From positions 2,976,001-3,040,000 of the forward strand of contig NZ_AP026070.1 in NCBI RefSeq assembly GCF_024363255.1: DNA of 64,000 nucleotides. Reading direction: 5' to 3'. This DNA is from Shewanella sp. NFH-SH190041 (GTDB lineage: Bacteria > Pseudomonadota > Gammaproteobacteria > Enterobacterales > Shewanellaceae). A program made the translations under genes and the position numbers. Positions 27,181 to 35,962 of the stretch are shown here, piece by piece; position 1 is the stretch's first letter, and each line of letters starts with the position of its first letter. The notes below the pieces were generated by a model. That model was not told the origin of the DNA and did no database searches. It saw only the letters and a list, made by a program, of their open reading frames with translations.

Positions 27181-27477
27181 GTTTTTTTCGGGACAGAACA
27201 AAGCATGAGTGATTAGTGTCTACCGTTCCATAAATTGAAAACAAGCCCCTTGACCAAGGCCATTTTCGGCGCTAGTCCAGCAGGAAATGCTAAGGTAATT
27301 CAAAAGTAAAACCGGCAAATTTCTGCCAATTTATGCGGTAAAAAACTTGACACTGAATGGGACTGAGATCACAAGTGAGTCAGCACTTAGTTGCACCCAG
27401 TTACTGGCATAAAATACGTCGTTTTGCGTAACCGGGTGTTGTGGTCAGGAGAAGATTGTTAGCACACTGACGCGATG

Positions 27478-28425
27478 TTAACGATTGAGTACAGCTTCAA
27501 TTTGGTGTCTTGCCTGCAATACGGCTTGAGCGCCAGCATCAATTGCTTCGGCGGCGCGATGAAATTCCATCATACCGATATCCCCGACTTGAGGCACAAT
27601 ACACACATCCGGTGGATCCCCCATCAACCGAGCCCGTTTATGGCGTTGCTCTAAAATATCCATGGATTGGGACATCACGGCTAACATGCCGGGATCATGG
27701 CGCGAACGACTGCCAAAAATATCGCTTAGCCCAGTAATATATTCCCGCCCCCGGGCAAGCAAATCCATAAATCCCGTTGCTTTATGGGCATCGGCCTCCA
27801 CCTGCTCAGACATGGACGGTGACTCACTGACTAATTGCACTGGAACGGCTTGAATGCGTCGGCGCCGATCGCCACTTAAATCCACCGCAATTACCACATC
27901 AACCCCCATGGCTTTAGCCACCGATACCGGAACAGGATTAACCACCGCCCCATCCACTAACCAGCGGTCACCTTGCTGTACTGGTGACAGTATTCCCGGA
28001 ATAGAGCACGATGCCCGCACCGCGTGGCGTAATTCCCCTTTAGTCAGCCAGATTTCCTGGCCGGAGTAGAGATCCGTTGCCACGGCGGTAAATGGCCGGT
28101 TCATTTGCTCGATTTTTAAATCCCCGATATAGCTTTCCAATGCATTAAATACTCGCTCACCACCAATCAAACCACTGCGGCGCCAGCTCAAATCCATTAA
28201 CCCCAGCACATCCCAATGGGAAAAACCTGTCACCCACTGTTCTAACTCCGCTAGATGACCATTGGCATAAGCCGCCCCCACCAAGGCGCCAATTGAGCAC
28301 CCCGCCACTTTATCTGGGTAAATATCCAATTGGGCCAAACCGTTAAGCACACCAATATGAGCCCAGCCTTTAGCAGCACCACTGCCTAATGCCACACCTA
28401 TGGTTAACTTCTGCTCTGTGCCCAC
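27478..28425 (-). CDS. rssA: patatin-like phospholipase family protein RssA
   Basis: A 315-residue protein with the patatin hydrolase motifs: GSGAAKGWAH anion hole, GCSIG nucleophile elbow with the serine near residue 44, and DGAVVNP with the catalytic Asp. Sequence and length follow E. coli RssA (YchK), including SFSHWDVLGLMDLSW and the C-terminal GDPPDVCIVPQ. The start is GTG with GGGAG upstream. No rssB partner is beside it. Confidence 0.88.
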   Translation of the reverse strand: MGTEQKLTIGVALGSGAAKGWAHIGVLNGLAQLDIYPDKVAGCSIGALVGAAYANGHLAELEQWVTGFSHWDVLGLMDLSWRRSGLIGGERVFNALESYIGDLKIEQMNRPFTAVATDLYSGQEIWLTKGELRHAVRASCSIPGILSPVQQGDRWLVDGAVVNPVPVSVAKAMGVDVVIAVDLSGDRRRRIQAVPVQLVSESPSMSEQVEADAHKATGFMDLLARGREYITGLSDIFGSRSRHDPGMLAVMSQSMDILEQRHKRARLMGDPPDVCIVPQVGDIGMMEFHRAAEAIDAGAQAVLQARHQIEAVLNR

Positions 28426-28583
28426 TGTTTGTCTCCCGTTTTGCTATCAGACGTCCATGTATACCACAGCCTTGGCAGAAGGACTATGCCGCTTGCCGAA
28501 GCGGTAAATTTAGCCCAGTCCAGCCATAGCCCAGCGGGGAAAACGCGCTATAATAGCGGGTCAATTTTTTCAGGAGTACACCT

Positions 28584-29930
28584 TTGCAATTTACCGATTT
28601 CTCCCTGGACAAGCGTCTGCAGGCCAGCCTTAACCATATGGGTATTAGCACCCCAACCCCAATCCAGGAGCAGGCGATTCCGGTAGCCCTGAGCGGCCGA
28701 GACTTGATGGCATCGTCCAAAACCGGGTCCGGCAAAACCTTGGCATTTCTGCTGCCAGCTATGCAAAGAGTGATTTCCACCAAAGCCTTATCGAAAAAAG
28801 ATCCCCGGGTATTGATCCTGCTGCCAACCCGAGAACTGGCACATCAGGTCTACAGCCAGCTGCGATTACTGATCGCGAACACCCAGTACCGCGCGGTGTC
28901 CATTCTTGGCGGAGAAAACTTCAATGATCAGGCCAAAGCCTTAGCCAAAGACCCACACTTTATTGTCGGTACGCCAGGGCGTATTACCGATCATCTGTTT
29001 CAACATCACCTGTATCTGAACGGACTGGAACTGCTGATCCTTGATGAAGCTGACCGCATGTTAGATTTGGGCTTTGCCCCTCAGCTTAAAGCCATCCATG
29101 AAGCGGCTGATCATCGTCGCCGCCAGACATTGATGTTCTCAGCCACCTTGGATCATGATGAAGTCAATGATATTGCGGCACAATTGCTGAAGCAGCCGGA
29201 ACACATTGCTATCGGAGCCAGTCATACTGAGCACGCTGATATTACCCAACGTATTTTCCTGTGCGATAACCTGACTCATAAAGAGGCGATACTGCAGCAA
29301 TTGCTGCAAACCGAGCAACATAAACAGGTCATTATTTTCACCGCAACCCGTGGTGATACCGACCGGCTGGCGACATTATTGGCCGAACAAGGGTTCAGCA
29401 CCGCAGCGTTAAGCGGCGAGCTGAAACAAAGCGCCCGTAACCAAATCATGGATAGCTTCAGCCGTGGTCAGCAGCAAATTCTGGTCACCACAGATGTGGC
29501 AAGTCGAGGACTGGATCTGGTTAACGTCTCTTTGGTCGTCAACTTTGATATGCCCAAGTATGCTGAAGAATATGTTCACCGTATCGGCCGTACCGGCCGC
29601 GCAGGCGCGAAAGGTGATGCCATATCCTTGGTAGGACCAAAAGACTGGGTGAACTTTAAAAAAGTGCAGGTGTTTTTACGTAAAACATTTGAATTCAGTG
29701 CATTAGAAGGATTAGCGCCCAAATTTAGCGGCCTGAAAGATGCGCCGAAGAAAAAGAGCCCGGTTAAGCACAGCAATAAAGCCGCTCCACAACAACGCCA
29801 AGGCAAACGCCCTACCGCCAAGCCTGCGGCAAAACGAGACAAACGCTTTATTACCGGTGTCGATGTCGGTGATGCGCCAATGCGTAAAAAGCCTAAGCCA
29901 GCTGTCGATTTTATGGATGATGATGAGTAA
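28584..29930 (+). CDS. DEAD-box RNA helicase, RhlE/SrmB type
   Basis: A 448-residue helicase with the full motif set: Q motif (FSLDKRLQASLNHMG ... PTPIQ), Walker A SSKTGSGKT, PTRELA, GTPGR, DEAD, SAT, and VTTDVASRGLD with HRIGRTGRAG. The last 80 residues form a Lys/Pro-rich basic tail ending in acidic MDDDE, likely RNA-binding and disordered. The start is TTG with CAGGAG eight bases upstream. Exact orthology to SrmB or RhlE cannot be settled by eye. Confidence 0.92.
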   Translation: MQFTDFSLDKRLQASLNHMGISTPTPIQEQAIPVALSGRDLMASSKTGSGKTLAFLLPAMQRVISTKALSKKDPRVLILLPTRELAHQVYSQLRLLIANTQYRAVSILGGENFNDQAKALAKDPHFIVGTPGRITDHLFQHHLYLNGLELLILDEADRMLDLGFAPQLKAIHEAADHRRRQTLMFSATLDHDEVNDIAAQLLKQPEHIAIGASHTEHADITQRIFLCDNLTHKEAILQQLLQTEQHKQVIIFTATRGDTDRLATLLAEQGFSTAALSGELKQSARNQIMDSFSRGQQQILVTTDVASRGLDLVNVSLVVNFDMPKYAEEYVHRIGRTGRAGAKGDAISLVGPKDWVNFKKVQVFLRKTFEFSALEGLAPKFSGLKDAPKKKSPVKHSNKAAPQQRQGKRPTAKPAAKRDKRFITGVDVGDAPMRKKPKPAVDFMDDDE

Positions 29931-29948
29931 CCATCCAGCCTAAATACA

Positions 29949-29971
29949 AAATCCCCACTTGTTGGGGATTT
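29949..29971 (+). terminator. terminator after helicase gene
   Basis: AAATCCCCA-CTTGT-TGGGGATTT, a 9-bp stem 18 bases past the stop. Confidence 0.8.
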
Positions 29972-29995
29972 CGTTATCTCTAAAGTCTTATTGTT

Positions 29996-30226
29996 ATGCT
30001 GACATTACTGCTCACTGTACTGGCGCTTGCCACCTTTATGCTGGGGCTGCTTTATCCCCTGACACCTTCATATGGCCAACCCGCCATTATCGATATAATA
30101 CAGTTCAGTCTCCTGCCAATATTCATTTTACTCTGGCAGGCTATCAAAGTCTCTGGCTGGCCGCGTATCAGCCTGATGCTGCTGGCCTGTAGTATTGGTG
30201 CCATCAGTTGGGAAGTGGTGATATAA
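29996..30226 (+). CDS. putative small membrane protein
   Basis: A 76-residue frame with three hydrophobic segments (about 2-22, 37-52 and 58-74), separated by short polar turns. It follows the helicase terminator by 25 bases with no strong ribosome site or promoter. Its consistent membrane-protein pattern argues for a gene, but I recognise no family. Confidence 0.4.
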   Translation: MLTLLLTVLALATFMLGLLYPLTPSYGQPAIIDIIQFSLLPIFILLWQAIKVSGWPRISLMLLACSIGAISWEVVI

Positions 30227-30524
30227 AGATACAATAGTGTCTCACCAGATAAATAACTCCTGCGCCAAATACAGAACGCCTTTCCTGTGATTATTTTTTA
30301 CCGTTAACTGGGTTGACGTGACTTGTGATAAACAAGCAATTGACGCGAAAATTCGCCTTATTATCAGCATGACCCAAAACTGTGGTCAAATAATGTTACG
30401 CCACATGAAAATACCTGTCAGACACAGAGATTAATCACATTGTAATAGGATATTAATTCTACATCGATTAACTCACGGTGCGCTGTAAGTAAGTGTGACC
30501 CAGAAATTTGAGCTCCATCGACCT
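30227..30524. other. gene-free stretch
   Basis: 298 bases between the helicase/small membrane protein side and the converging orphan gene at 30525. It is AT-rich; I see no clear terminator, promoter or repeat in it. Confidence 0.35.
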
Positions 30525-31019
30525 TCACATGTTGGAAGGGAAATTAGCTTCTACTGTGGATGCTAAATTATGTCTAAATTTACGAACGTCTTCATATGCT
30601 AGCAATGAATATTCATGTCTAAAATCCAATATCAGATTTGCAAGCTTCTTAATTTCATCCAAATTAGAGTTCCTCATTTCTTCAATGACCTCACAGTATT
30701 CATATATTTTTTCCGCCTGTGATAATGCTTGATTTTTGAAGTCTTTTGCAGAAATTAAACCGCCTCTACGACTAAAATGCCATGGTAATGAACCATGACT
30801 GTAATAAATCCAGCACAACTTCTCTACCAATAATTTTGCAAAATAGCTCCTTTTGGTTGATTGTCTATTCGACGCAAATATCAACAGTTGTCTGATATCA
30901 CAAATTTGCCACATCTTCTGTTCAAACCCATCAGGATCATCATCTTCAATTTCCTCGAACTCATTATCCAATAGATCTGACTCAGCCCATATTTTTACTT
31001 TATCTAAGTCAATGATCAT
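30525..31019 (-). CDS. orphan hypothetical protein
   Basis: A 164-residue, AT-rich, largely helical and acidic protein without signal peptide or recognised domain. The ribosome site AAAGGA, nine bases before the ATG, is good. It sits alone between two conserved housekeeping blocks and its base composition differs from both, which suggests acquisition. No mobile-element sequence flanks it. Confidence 0.6.
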   Translation of the reverse strand: MIIDLDKVKIWAESDLLDNEFEEIEDDDPDGFEQKMWQICDIRQLLIFASNRQSTKRSYFAKLLVEKLCWIYYSHGSLPWHFSRRGGLISAKDFKNQALSQAEKIYEYCEVIEEMRNSNLDEIKKLANLILDFRHEYSLLAYEDVRKFRHNLASTVEANFPSNM

Positions 31020-31174
31020 AAATTTTTTCCTTTCATCGTTTATTACTAAGATTCCTCATTCAATTTCAAGTAAATACAGCGTGCTATGGTATCGAAATTT
31101 AATTTATTTGATACAGGATATAGGGCTTGATACAAATGTTGAGAGGGGTCATCACAGAAATGCTACTGATATAA

Positions 31175-31200
31175 AAAAGGGTTGCCGAAGCAACCCTTTT
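31175..31200 (-). terminator. intrinsic terminator of the rnm-yciO-scpAB-rluB run
   Basis: On the minus strand AAAAGGGTTGC-TTCG-GCAACCC is followed by TTTTTT, 16 bases past the rluB stop, again with a UUCG loop. Confidence 0.92.
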
Positions 31201-31215
31201 ATTAAATCAAATTGA

Positions 31216-32094
31216 TTAGCCACGCTGGCGACTTGGCTTCTGACGAGGCTTACCAGAAGTGCTCTTGTGTTTACGTACGGCGCGCTTAATCTTAGCACTA
31301 CGCACTTTAGCACGGGCAACACTGTGTTTATCCGCCGCCAATACGGTACGGGTTTCTTCATCCAGCCCGCCCAACTGACGCAGGTAATTAACCTGATCCA
31401 GCGACAGCTCCATCCAACCACCGCGGGGCAGATTGGTTGGTAATTCGATCATGCCATAACGCACACGGATCAGACGGCTAACCTGCACTTCCTGTGATTC
31501 CCACAGACGACGCACTTCACGGTTACGACCTTCACGCAGACCAACATGCCACCATTGGTTCATGCCTTCACCACCGGCTGGTTTGATGTAATCAAACTGG
31601 GCGGGGCCATCTTCCAGCATGACGCCATTGCGCAGGCGCTGCACTGTGGCGTCATTGACTTCGCCAAAAGTCCGCACGGCGTATTCACGCTCGACTTCAT
31701 TAGATGGGTGCATCAGGCGATTAGCCAGTTCACCGTCAGAGGTAAACAGCAACAGACCTGAGGTATTGATGTCCAGACGACCTACGGCCACCCAGCGGGC
31801 ATCACGCACCCGTGGCAGACGGTCAAATACGGTTGGTCGGCCATCAGGATCTTTACGGGAACAGATCTCACCTTCCGGCTTGTGGTAAGCCAGCACACGA
31901 CAGATGATGTCATCGGCAGATTTCAGCGATACCACGCGGCCATCAATCCGCACTTTGGCATCGGCTTCAATACGGTCGCCCAGACTGGCGATCTCTCCGT
32001 CAACACTAACTCGTCCTGCAGCAATCCATGCCTCCATCTCACGACGGGAGCCATGGCCTGCTCGGGCCAAGACTTTCTGCAATTTTTCACTCAT
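31216..32094 (-). CDS. rluB: 23S rRNA pseudouridine synthase B
   Basis: A 292-residue RsuA-family pseudouridine synthase, predicted to modify U2605 of 23S rRNA. An S4 domain is at residues 3-60 ([18 protein letters not shown]), the catalytic motif [14 protein letters not shown] has the Asp near residue 110, and a Lys/Arg-rich tail extends past residue 245. It overlaps scpB by eight bases, so the two are translationally coupled. Confidence 0.94.
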   Translation of the reverse strand: MSEKLQKVLARAGHGSRREMEAWIAAGRVSVDGEIASLGDRIEADAKVRIDGRVVSLKSADDIICRVLAYHKPEGEICSRKDPDGRPTVFDRLPRVRDARWVAVGRLDINTSGLLLFTSDGELANRLMHPSNEVEREYAVRTFGEVNDATVQRLRNGVMLEDGPAQFDYIKPAGGEGMNQWWHVGLREGRNREVRRLWESQEVQVSRLIRVRYGMIELPTNLPRGGWMELSLDQVNYLRQLGGLDEETRTVLAADKHSVARAKVRSAKIKRAVRKHKSTSGKPRQKPSRQRG

Positions 32095-32680
32095 TAGTAG
32101 ACTCTTCTAACTGCTGTGGCGCCTGTTCCCGATTGGAAAACAGTGCAGCCAATGACTCAGGATCTGTCAATGGCGGTAAGTCCGCCAGTGTATCCAGGCC
32201 AAAATAGGATAAAAATTCCACCGTGGTAGCATACAGGGCTGGCCTGCCAGGCACCTCTTTGTGCCCCACCACACGGATCCAATTACGTTCACTCAGGACT
32301 TTAATGGTATGGCTACCAACCGCTACCCCCCTGACTTGCTCAATATCCCCTCGGGTCACCGGCTGCCGATAGGCAATTACCGCCAGTGTTTCCAACGTGG
32401 CCCGGGAATATTTGGGCGCTTTTTCCTGCCACAGGGTCTGCAGATACGGGCTTAATTCTTCCCGACTCTGAAAACGGTATCCACCGGCAACCTGAACCAG
32501 CTGGATGCCCCGCGGCAAATAGTCCTGCTGCAACGCTTCGACTGTGGCGCGGATCTGATCCCGCGACACATTGAACGGCGACAGTACTGTGTCTTTCAGC
32601 TCCTTGACTGATACGGGCTTGGCCTGAACAAACAGGCTAGCTTCAATCAGCTGTTTTAGCTGCTCAACATTGATTTGCAT
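32087..32680 (-). CDS. scpB: segregation and condensation protein B
   Basis: A 197-residue winged-helix kleisin-binding protein of the SMC-ScpA-ScpB complex. The core [22 protein letters not shown] and [25 protein letters not shown] is diagnostic. It begins 28 bases after scpA and overlaps rluB. Since this lineage normally also has MukBEF, the complex may be an additional condensin. Confidence 0.93.
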   Translation of the reverse strand: MQINVEQLKQLIEASLFVQAKPVSVKELKDTVLSPFNVSRDQIRATVEALQQDYLPRGIQLVQVAGGYRFQSREELSPYLQTLWQEKAPKYSRATLETLAVIAYRQPVTRGDIEQVRGVAVGSHTIKVLSERNWIRVVGHKEVPGRPALYATTVEFLSYFGLDTLADLPPLTDPESLAALFSNREQAPQQLEESTNE

Positions 32681-32707
32681 GCTTTAATCCGAAAAAGTAC
32701 GCCGATA

Positions 32708-33508
32708 TCAACGCGCTTTGACATAAATCATGGCCAGAGGCTCTCGCTGATACAGTTCCACCAGCAGCTCCTTGACCAGCTCCATCAGTGCCAAAAATGT
32801 TACCACTGCACCAGGTCGCCCCTCTTCTACCGTAAACAAAGCGGTAAAAGGAATAAAGTTTTCCCGGTCCAACATGGCCAGAATCTGACTCATCCGCTCC
32901 CGGGTGGACAACACTTCCCGCTTCACCTCATGGTTGGCGGTGGCATCAATGCGTTTGAGTACCCCGGCAAAAGCCCGGGCCAAATCAGCCAGCGACACAT
33001 CCGGTGGCAATACCTTAGGCTTTACCCCAGGTGCCACCATGGCGCTGGCCTGAAAATAATCCCGCTCCAGCCGTGGCAACTCATCCAGCGACTCAGAGGC
33101 GTATTTAATCACCTCGTAGGCCTTCAACTGCTGGATCAGCATGGCTCTAGGATCAAGCTCTTCCTCATCGTCTGTAACCAGCTTAGGTAACAGCAGACGG
33201 GATTTAATTTCAGCCAAGGTAGCCGCCATCACCAGATAGTCTGCTGCCAGTTCTACCCGGGCGTCGGTTAACATCGCAATATATTCGAGGTACTGGGCCG
33301 CAATCTGCTGCAAGGGTAAGTCCACCACATCCAGCTTTTGTTTGCGGATAAGATACAGCAGTAAATCTAGTGGCCCTTCAAAGGCCTCCAGAAACACTTC
33401 CAGCGCCTCAGGGGGAATAAAAAGATCTGAAGGAAGCTCAGATATCGGCTCGCCGCGTACCACAGCCAAAGGTAAAAGCTGCTGTCCACCCTGCATCTGC
33501 GCCCCCAT
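32708..33508 (-). CDS. scpA: segregation and condensation protein A
   Basis: A 266-residue kleisin. FEGPLDLLLYLIRKQKLDVVDLPLQQIAAQ is the conserved N-terminal block, and the acidic middle and C-terminal winged-helix region (VVTFLALMELVKE) are present. The start is uncertain: ATG at 33508 is preferred here, with TTG at 33535 and ATG at 33496 as alternatives; the latter has a G-rich stretch before it. Confidence 0.92.
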   Translation of the reverse strand: MGAQMQGGQQLLPLAVVRGEPISELPSDLFIPPEALEVFLEAFEGPLDLLLYLIRKQKLDVVDLPLQQIAAQYLEYIAMLTDARVELAADYLVMAATLAEIKSRLLLPKLVTDDEEELDPRAMLIQQLKAYEVIKYASESLDELPRLERDYFQASAMVAPGVKPKVLPPDVSLADLARAFAGVLKRIDATANHEVKREVLSTRERMSQILAMLDRENFIPFTALFTVEEGRPGAVVTFLALMELVKELLVELYQREPLAMIYVKAR

Positions 33509-33597
33509 TAACACTCTGGCAGTAACCGGCACCAAGGCAGATCACCGCAAAACGCGCGATTATACCTGTAATCAGGGCCAGAAACCAAGCAGATTAG

Positions 33598-34218
33598 TTA
33601 CTGAAAAGGGGTAATATCCCCAGCGCCTTCGCGCACAATCACAACATCACCGTCGGACATATCCACCACAGTTGTCGGTTTTTCACCCAGATAACCGCCG
33701 TGCAAAATCGCATCGACCTGATGCTCCAACATATCGCGGATCGCCTCAGGATCTGATTCAGTAAAATCATGGCCAGGCATAATCAGACTGGTAGACAGCA
33801 GCGGCTCACCCAGCGCATCGAGCAGATCCCGGGCGATCACATTATCCGTCACCCGAATACCAATGGTTTTACGCTTGTCATTCAACAAACGACGTGGGAC
33901 TTCTTTGGTGCCTTTAAACACAAAAGTGTAAGGACCTGGGGTGCAGTATTTCAGCAAGCGGAAAGCCTGGTTATCAACCCGAGCATAATTGGCTAGCTCA
34001 GACAGATCCCGGCACATCAAGGTAAAATTATGGTCATGGCCGATATGACGAATACGCGCAATGCGCTCCATGGCTTCTTTGTTACCTATCATGCAGCCCA
34101 AGGCATAACCAGAGTCGGTTGGATAGACGATAACACCGCCTTCTTTAAGAATATTTACCGCCTGACTTATCAGACGGACCTGAGGATTAACCTCATGTAC
34201 ATAGAAAAATTGACTCAT
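33598..34218 (-). CDS. yciO: YciO family protein (Sua5/YrdC-like)
   Basis: A 206-residue protein of the YrdC/Sua5 fold. GGVIVYPTDSGYALGC and the KR-T-GIR segment form the nucleotide/threonine site; the sequence follows E. coli YciO closely from MSQFFYVH on, which fixes the start at 34218 rather than 34233. YciO has weak threonylcarbamoyl-AMP synthase activity, and its cellular role is open. It overlaps rnm by four bases. Confidence 0.92.
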   Translation of the reverse strand: MSQFFYVHEVNPQVRLISQAVNILKEGGVIVYPTDSGYALGCMIGNKEAMERIARIRHIGHDHNFTLMCRDLSELANYARVDNQAFRLLKYCTPGPYTFVFKGTKEVPRRLLNDKRKTIGIRVTDNVIARDLLDALGEPLLSTSLIMPGHDFTESDPEAIRDMLEHQVDAILHGGYLGEKPTTVVDMSDGDVVIVREGAGDITPFQ

Positions 34219-35084
34219 GTTCTCTTCACCCATTGTTCTGATTCCCAGACCCAGGTCAATCCCTGGGGCCGGTGTAAATTGCGTCCCAGCTCAACCCAGC
34301 GGCCGGGGAAATGAAAATCGCTGCCAACAGATGCCATTAATCCTTTTTGTAGGCTCAAAGCGCCAAGATTTGCCCTGTCATCGGGAGACTGCTGCCCCAT
34401 CACCACTTCCATGGCATCCCCTCCGGCTTCTTTAAATTGCCGCAGTAATCGTTTCAGCCATTTAGCCGACAGCTTATAAGCACTGGGGTGCGCCATCACC
34501 GCCAAACCACCAGCTTGATGGATTATATCGATGGCGTTAGGAATATCGCCCCAGTTATTAGGCACATAACCGGTTTTTCCGCGGGCTAAAAAACGCTTAA
34601 ATACTGCGGCATTATCAGCAGCATGCCCCTGTTCAACCAAAAAGCGGGCAAAATGCCCCCGGCTAATTGCTGCGCCATTGGCCAGCGCGCTAGCGCCTTC
34701 ATAGGCGCCCTCAATGCCGGCTTTAGCGAGCCGAACACCAATTTCCACCGCGCGCAGCTCACGCAGTTCACGCTGATGAGCTAAAAATGTCAGCAGGCCG
34801 GGATGGGTAATATCCAGATTTAGCCCCACCACATGGATATCAAAACTGTTCCAACGGGTAGAAATTTCCACCCCATTGATCAGTGTCAAAGGCTTAGGTT
34901 GAGTAAGGTTGAAAGCATGAGCATCGGTCAGCCCAGCCACCGTATCGTGATCGGTAATCGCCAGCATATCAACGCCGGCAGAGATAGCCCGGGCAACCAG
35001 TTCAGCGGGGCTGAGCTGGCCATCTGAGGCCGTTGTGTGGCTATGTAAATCAGCCTGTAAGGTATCTGTTATCATGGCGCTCAT
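34215..35084 (-). CDS. rnm: RNase AM, PHP-domain 5'-exonuclease
   Basis: A 289-residue PHP-domain phosphoesterase. Metal ligands are seen in DLHSHTTASDG, ITDHDTV, GVEIST, VMAHPSAY and GSDFHFPG. E. coli Rnm (YciV) trims 5' ends of rRNAs and also lies divergently beside the trp operon, as here. The start at 35084 is preferred; MITDTL at 35075 is a close alternative. Confidence 0.92.
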   Translation of the reverse strand: MSAMITDTLQADLHSHTTASDGQLSPAELVARAISAGVDMLAITDHDTVAGLTDAHAFNLTQPKPLTLINGVEISTRWNSFDIHVVGLNLDITHPGLLTFLAHQRELRELRAVEIGVRLAKAGIEGAYEGASALANGAAISRGHFARFLVEQGHAADNAAVFKRFLARGKTGYVPNNWGDIPNAIDIIHQAGGLAVMAHPSAYKLSAKWLKRLLRQFKEAGGDAMEVVMGQQSPDDRANLGALSLQKGLMASVGSDFHFPGRWVELGRNLHRPQGLTWVWESEQWVKRT

Positions 35085-35541
35085 TGTAAAGGATCTGCGC
35101 TTAAAAAGCGTCAATTTAGCAGCCTATTAGCGCAAATCAATACCTGAGGCACAGGTGGATAAAGCCCAAGCTGCAGTTGGCCATGGCAGTCATACTGCCT
35201 ATTGAAAAGTTATGCATCTATGATGCTTAGCTGTTATAGCCGTCACCATAGTTTACTTATCTATCTTTAGCCTTTAGCCTCTAGCCTCCATTCTGGTAGC
35301 TAATCTGGCACCGTCACTCTTCAACCCTATCCCTTAGTTGGCTTTACGATTAATCAAGCAAAAAGCTCTTCAACGAAGTATCAAATGCTGATAATCGCCT
35401 AGAAATTCCTAACTACCGTAAGCTACCCCTATCATTCTCCCAACCGTGATTTATGCATATTTATGCCAACATCGGTTCTAAGTTGCCACGAGTGGCCAAT
35501 ATTTCAGGTAACCCATAAGCAGAAAAAAACAACAAACAGTG
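35085..35541. other. rnm-trp intergenic stretch
   Basis: About 455 bases without a gene, before the trp promoter. It carries a three-fold short tandem TAGCCTT/TAGCCTC near 35267-35289 and is otherwise featureless to me. The rnm promoter should lie at its left end. Confidence 0.4.
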
Positions 35542-35615
35542 TTGACTTTTTCAACGTAATTGGTTTCTCTATAATCCGAATGAGCAAAATTTAATGTCAT
35601 TAAATTGAACGCTCA
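35542..35615 (+). promoter_or_regulatory. trp operon promoter and palindrome
   Basis: A perfect -10, TATAAT, is at 35570-35575. The -35 is unclear: TTGACT at 35542 would need a 22-base spacer, TTTTCA at 35548 a 16-base one. Immediately downstream is a palindrome, AATTTAAT-GTC-ATTAAATT at 35588-35606, with outer arms TGAGC and GCTCA at 35581 and 35611. It could be an operator, but it is not the E. coli TrpR box. Confidence 0.6.
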
Positions 35616-35690
35616 AAAAGCATTTAACGCCCAAGTGGCCAGTAATTTAACGGTCATTTGGATGTAACAGAGACAATAGGCAAAGTAAGC

Positions 35691-35753
35691 ATGTTCAACG
35701 CAGCATACACAATGATGAACAATTGGTGGTGGCACTATCCGACTGGCGGGTAG
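35691..35753 (+). CDS. trpL: trp leader peptide
   Basis: A 20-residue leader, MFNAAYTMMNNWWWHYPTGG, with three consecutive TGG codons. It is followed 40 bases later by the attenuator hairpin. Ribosome stalling at the Trp codons when Trp-tRNA is scarce would favour the antiterminator and read-through into trpE. Confidence 0.95.
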   Translation: MFNAAYTMMNNWWWHYPTGG

Positions 35754-35793
35754 TGTGCAATGCTGCGTTGATGTAACTCACGGCAAAGTCACC

Positions 35794-35822
35794 AAAAAGG
35801 CCCGCAATCTGCGGGCCTTTTT
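35794..35822 (+). terminator. trp attenuator
   Basis: AAAAAGGCCCGC-AATCT-GCGGGCCTTTTT, a 12-bp stem with T-run between trpL and trpE. Confidence 0.95.
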
Positions 35823-35962
35823 GCTATCTATCGCGGTCAAAAATAAGAGAGCAAACAAGGTTTCACGCAGGAGCAGGTTAACCATAACAGTGTCCGGCAT
35901 ATGCTGGGCCCAAAATAGCAAGGATACTGACTGATGAACCAATACACCGGGGAGCTGACTGT

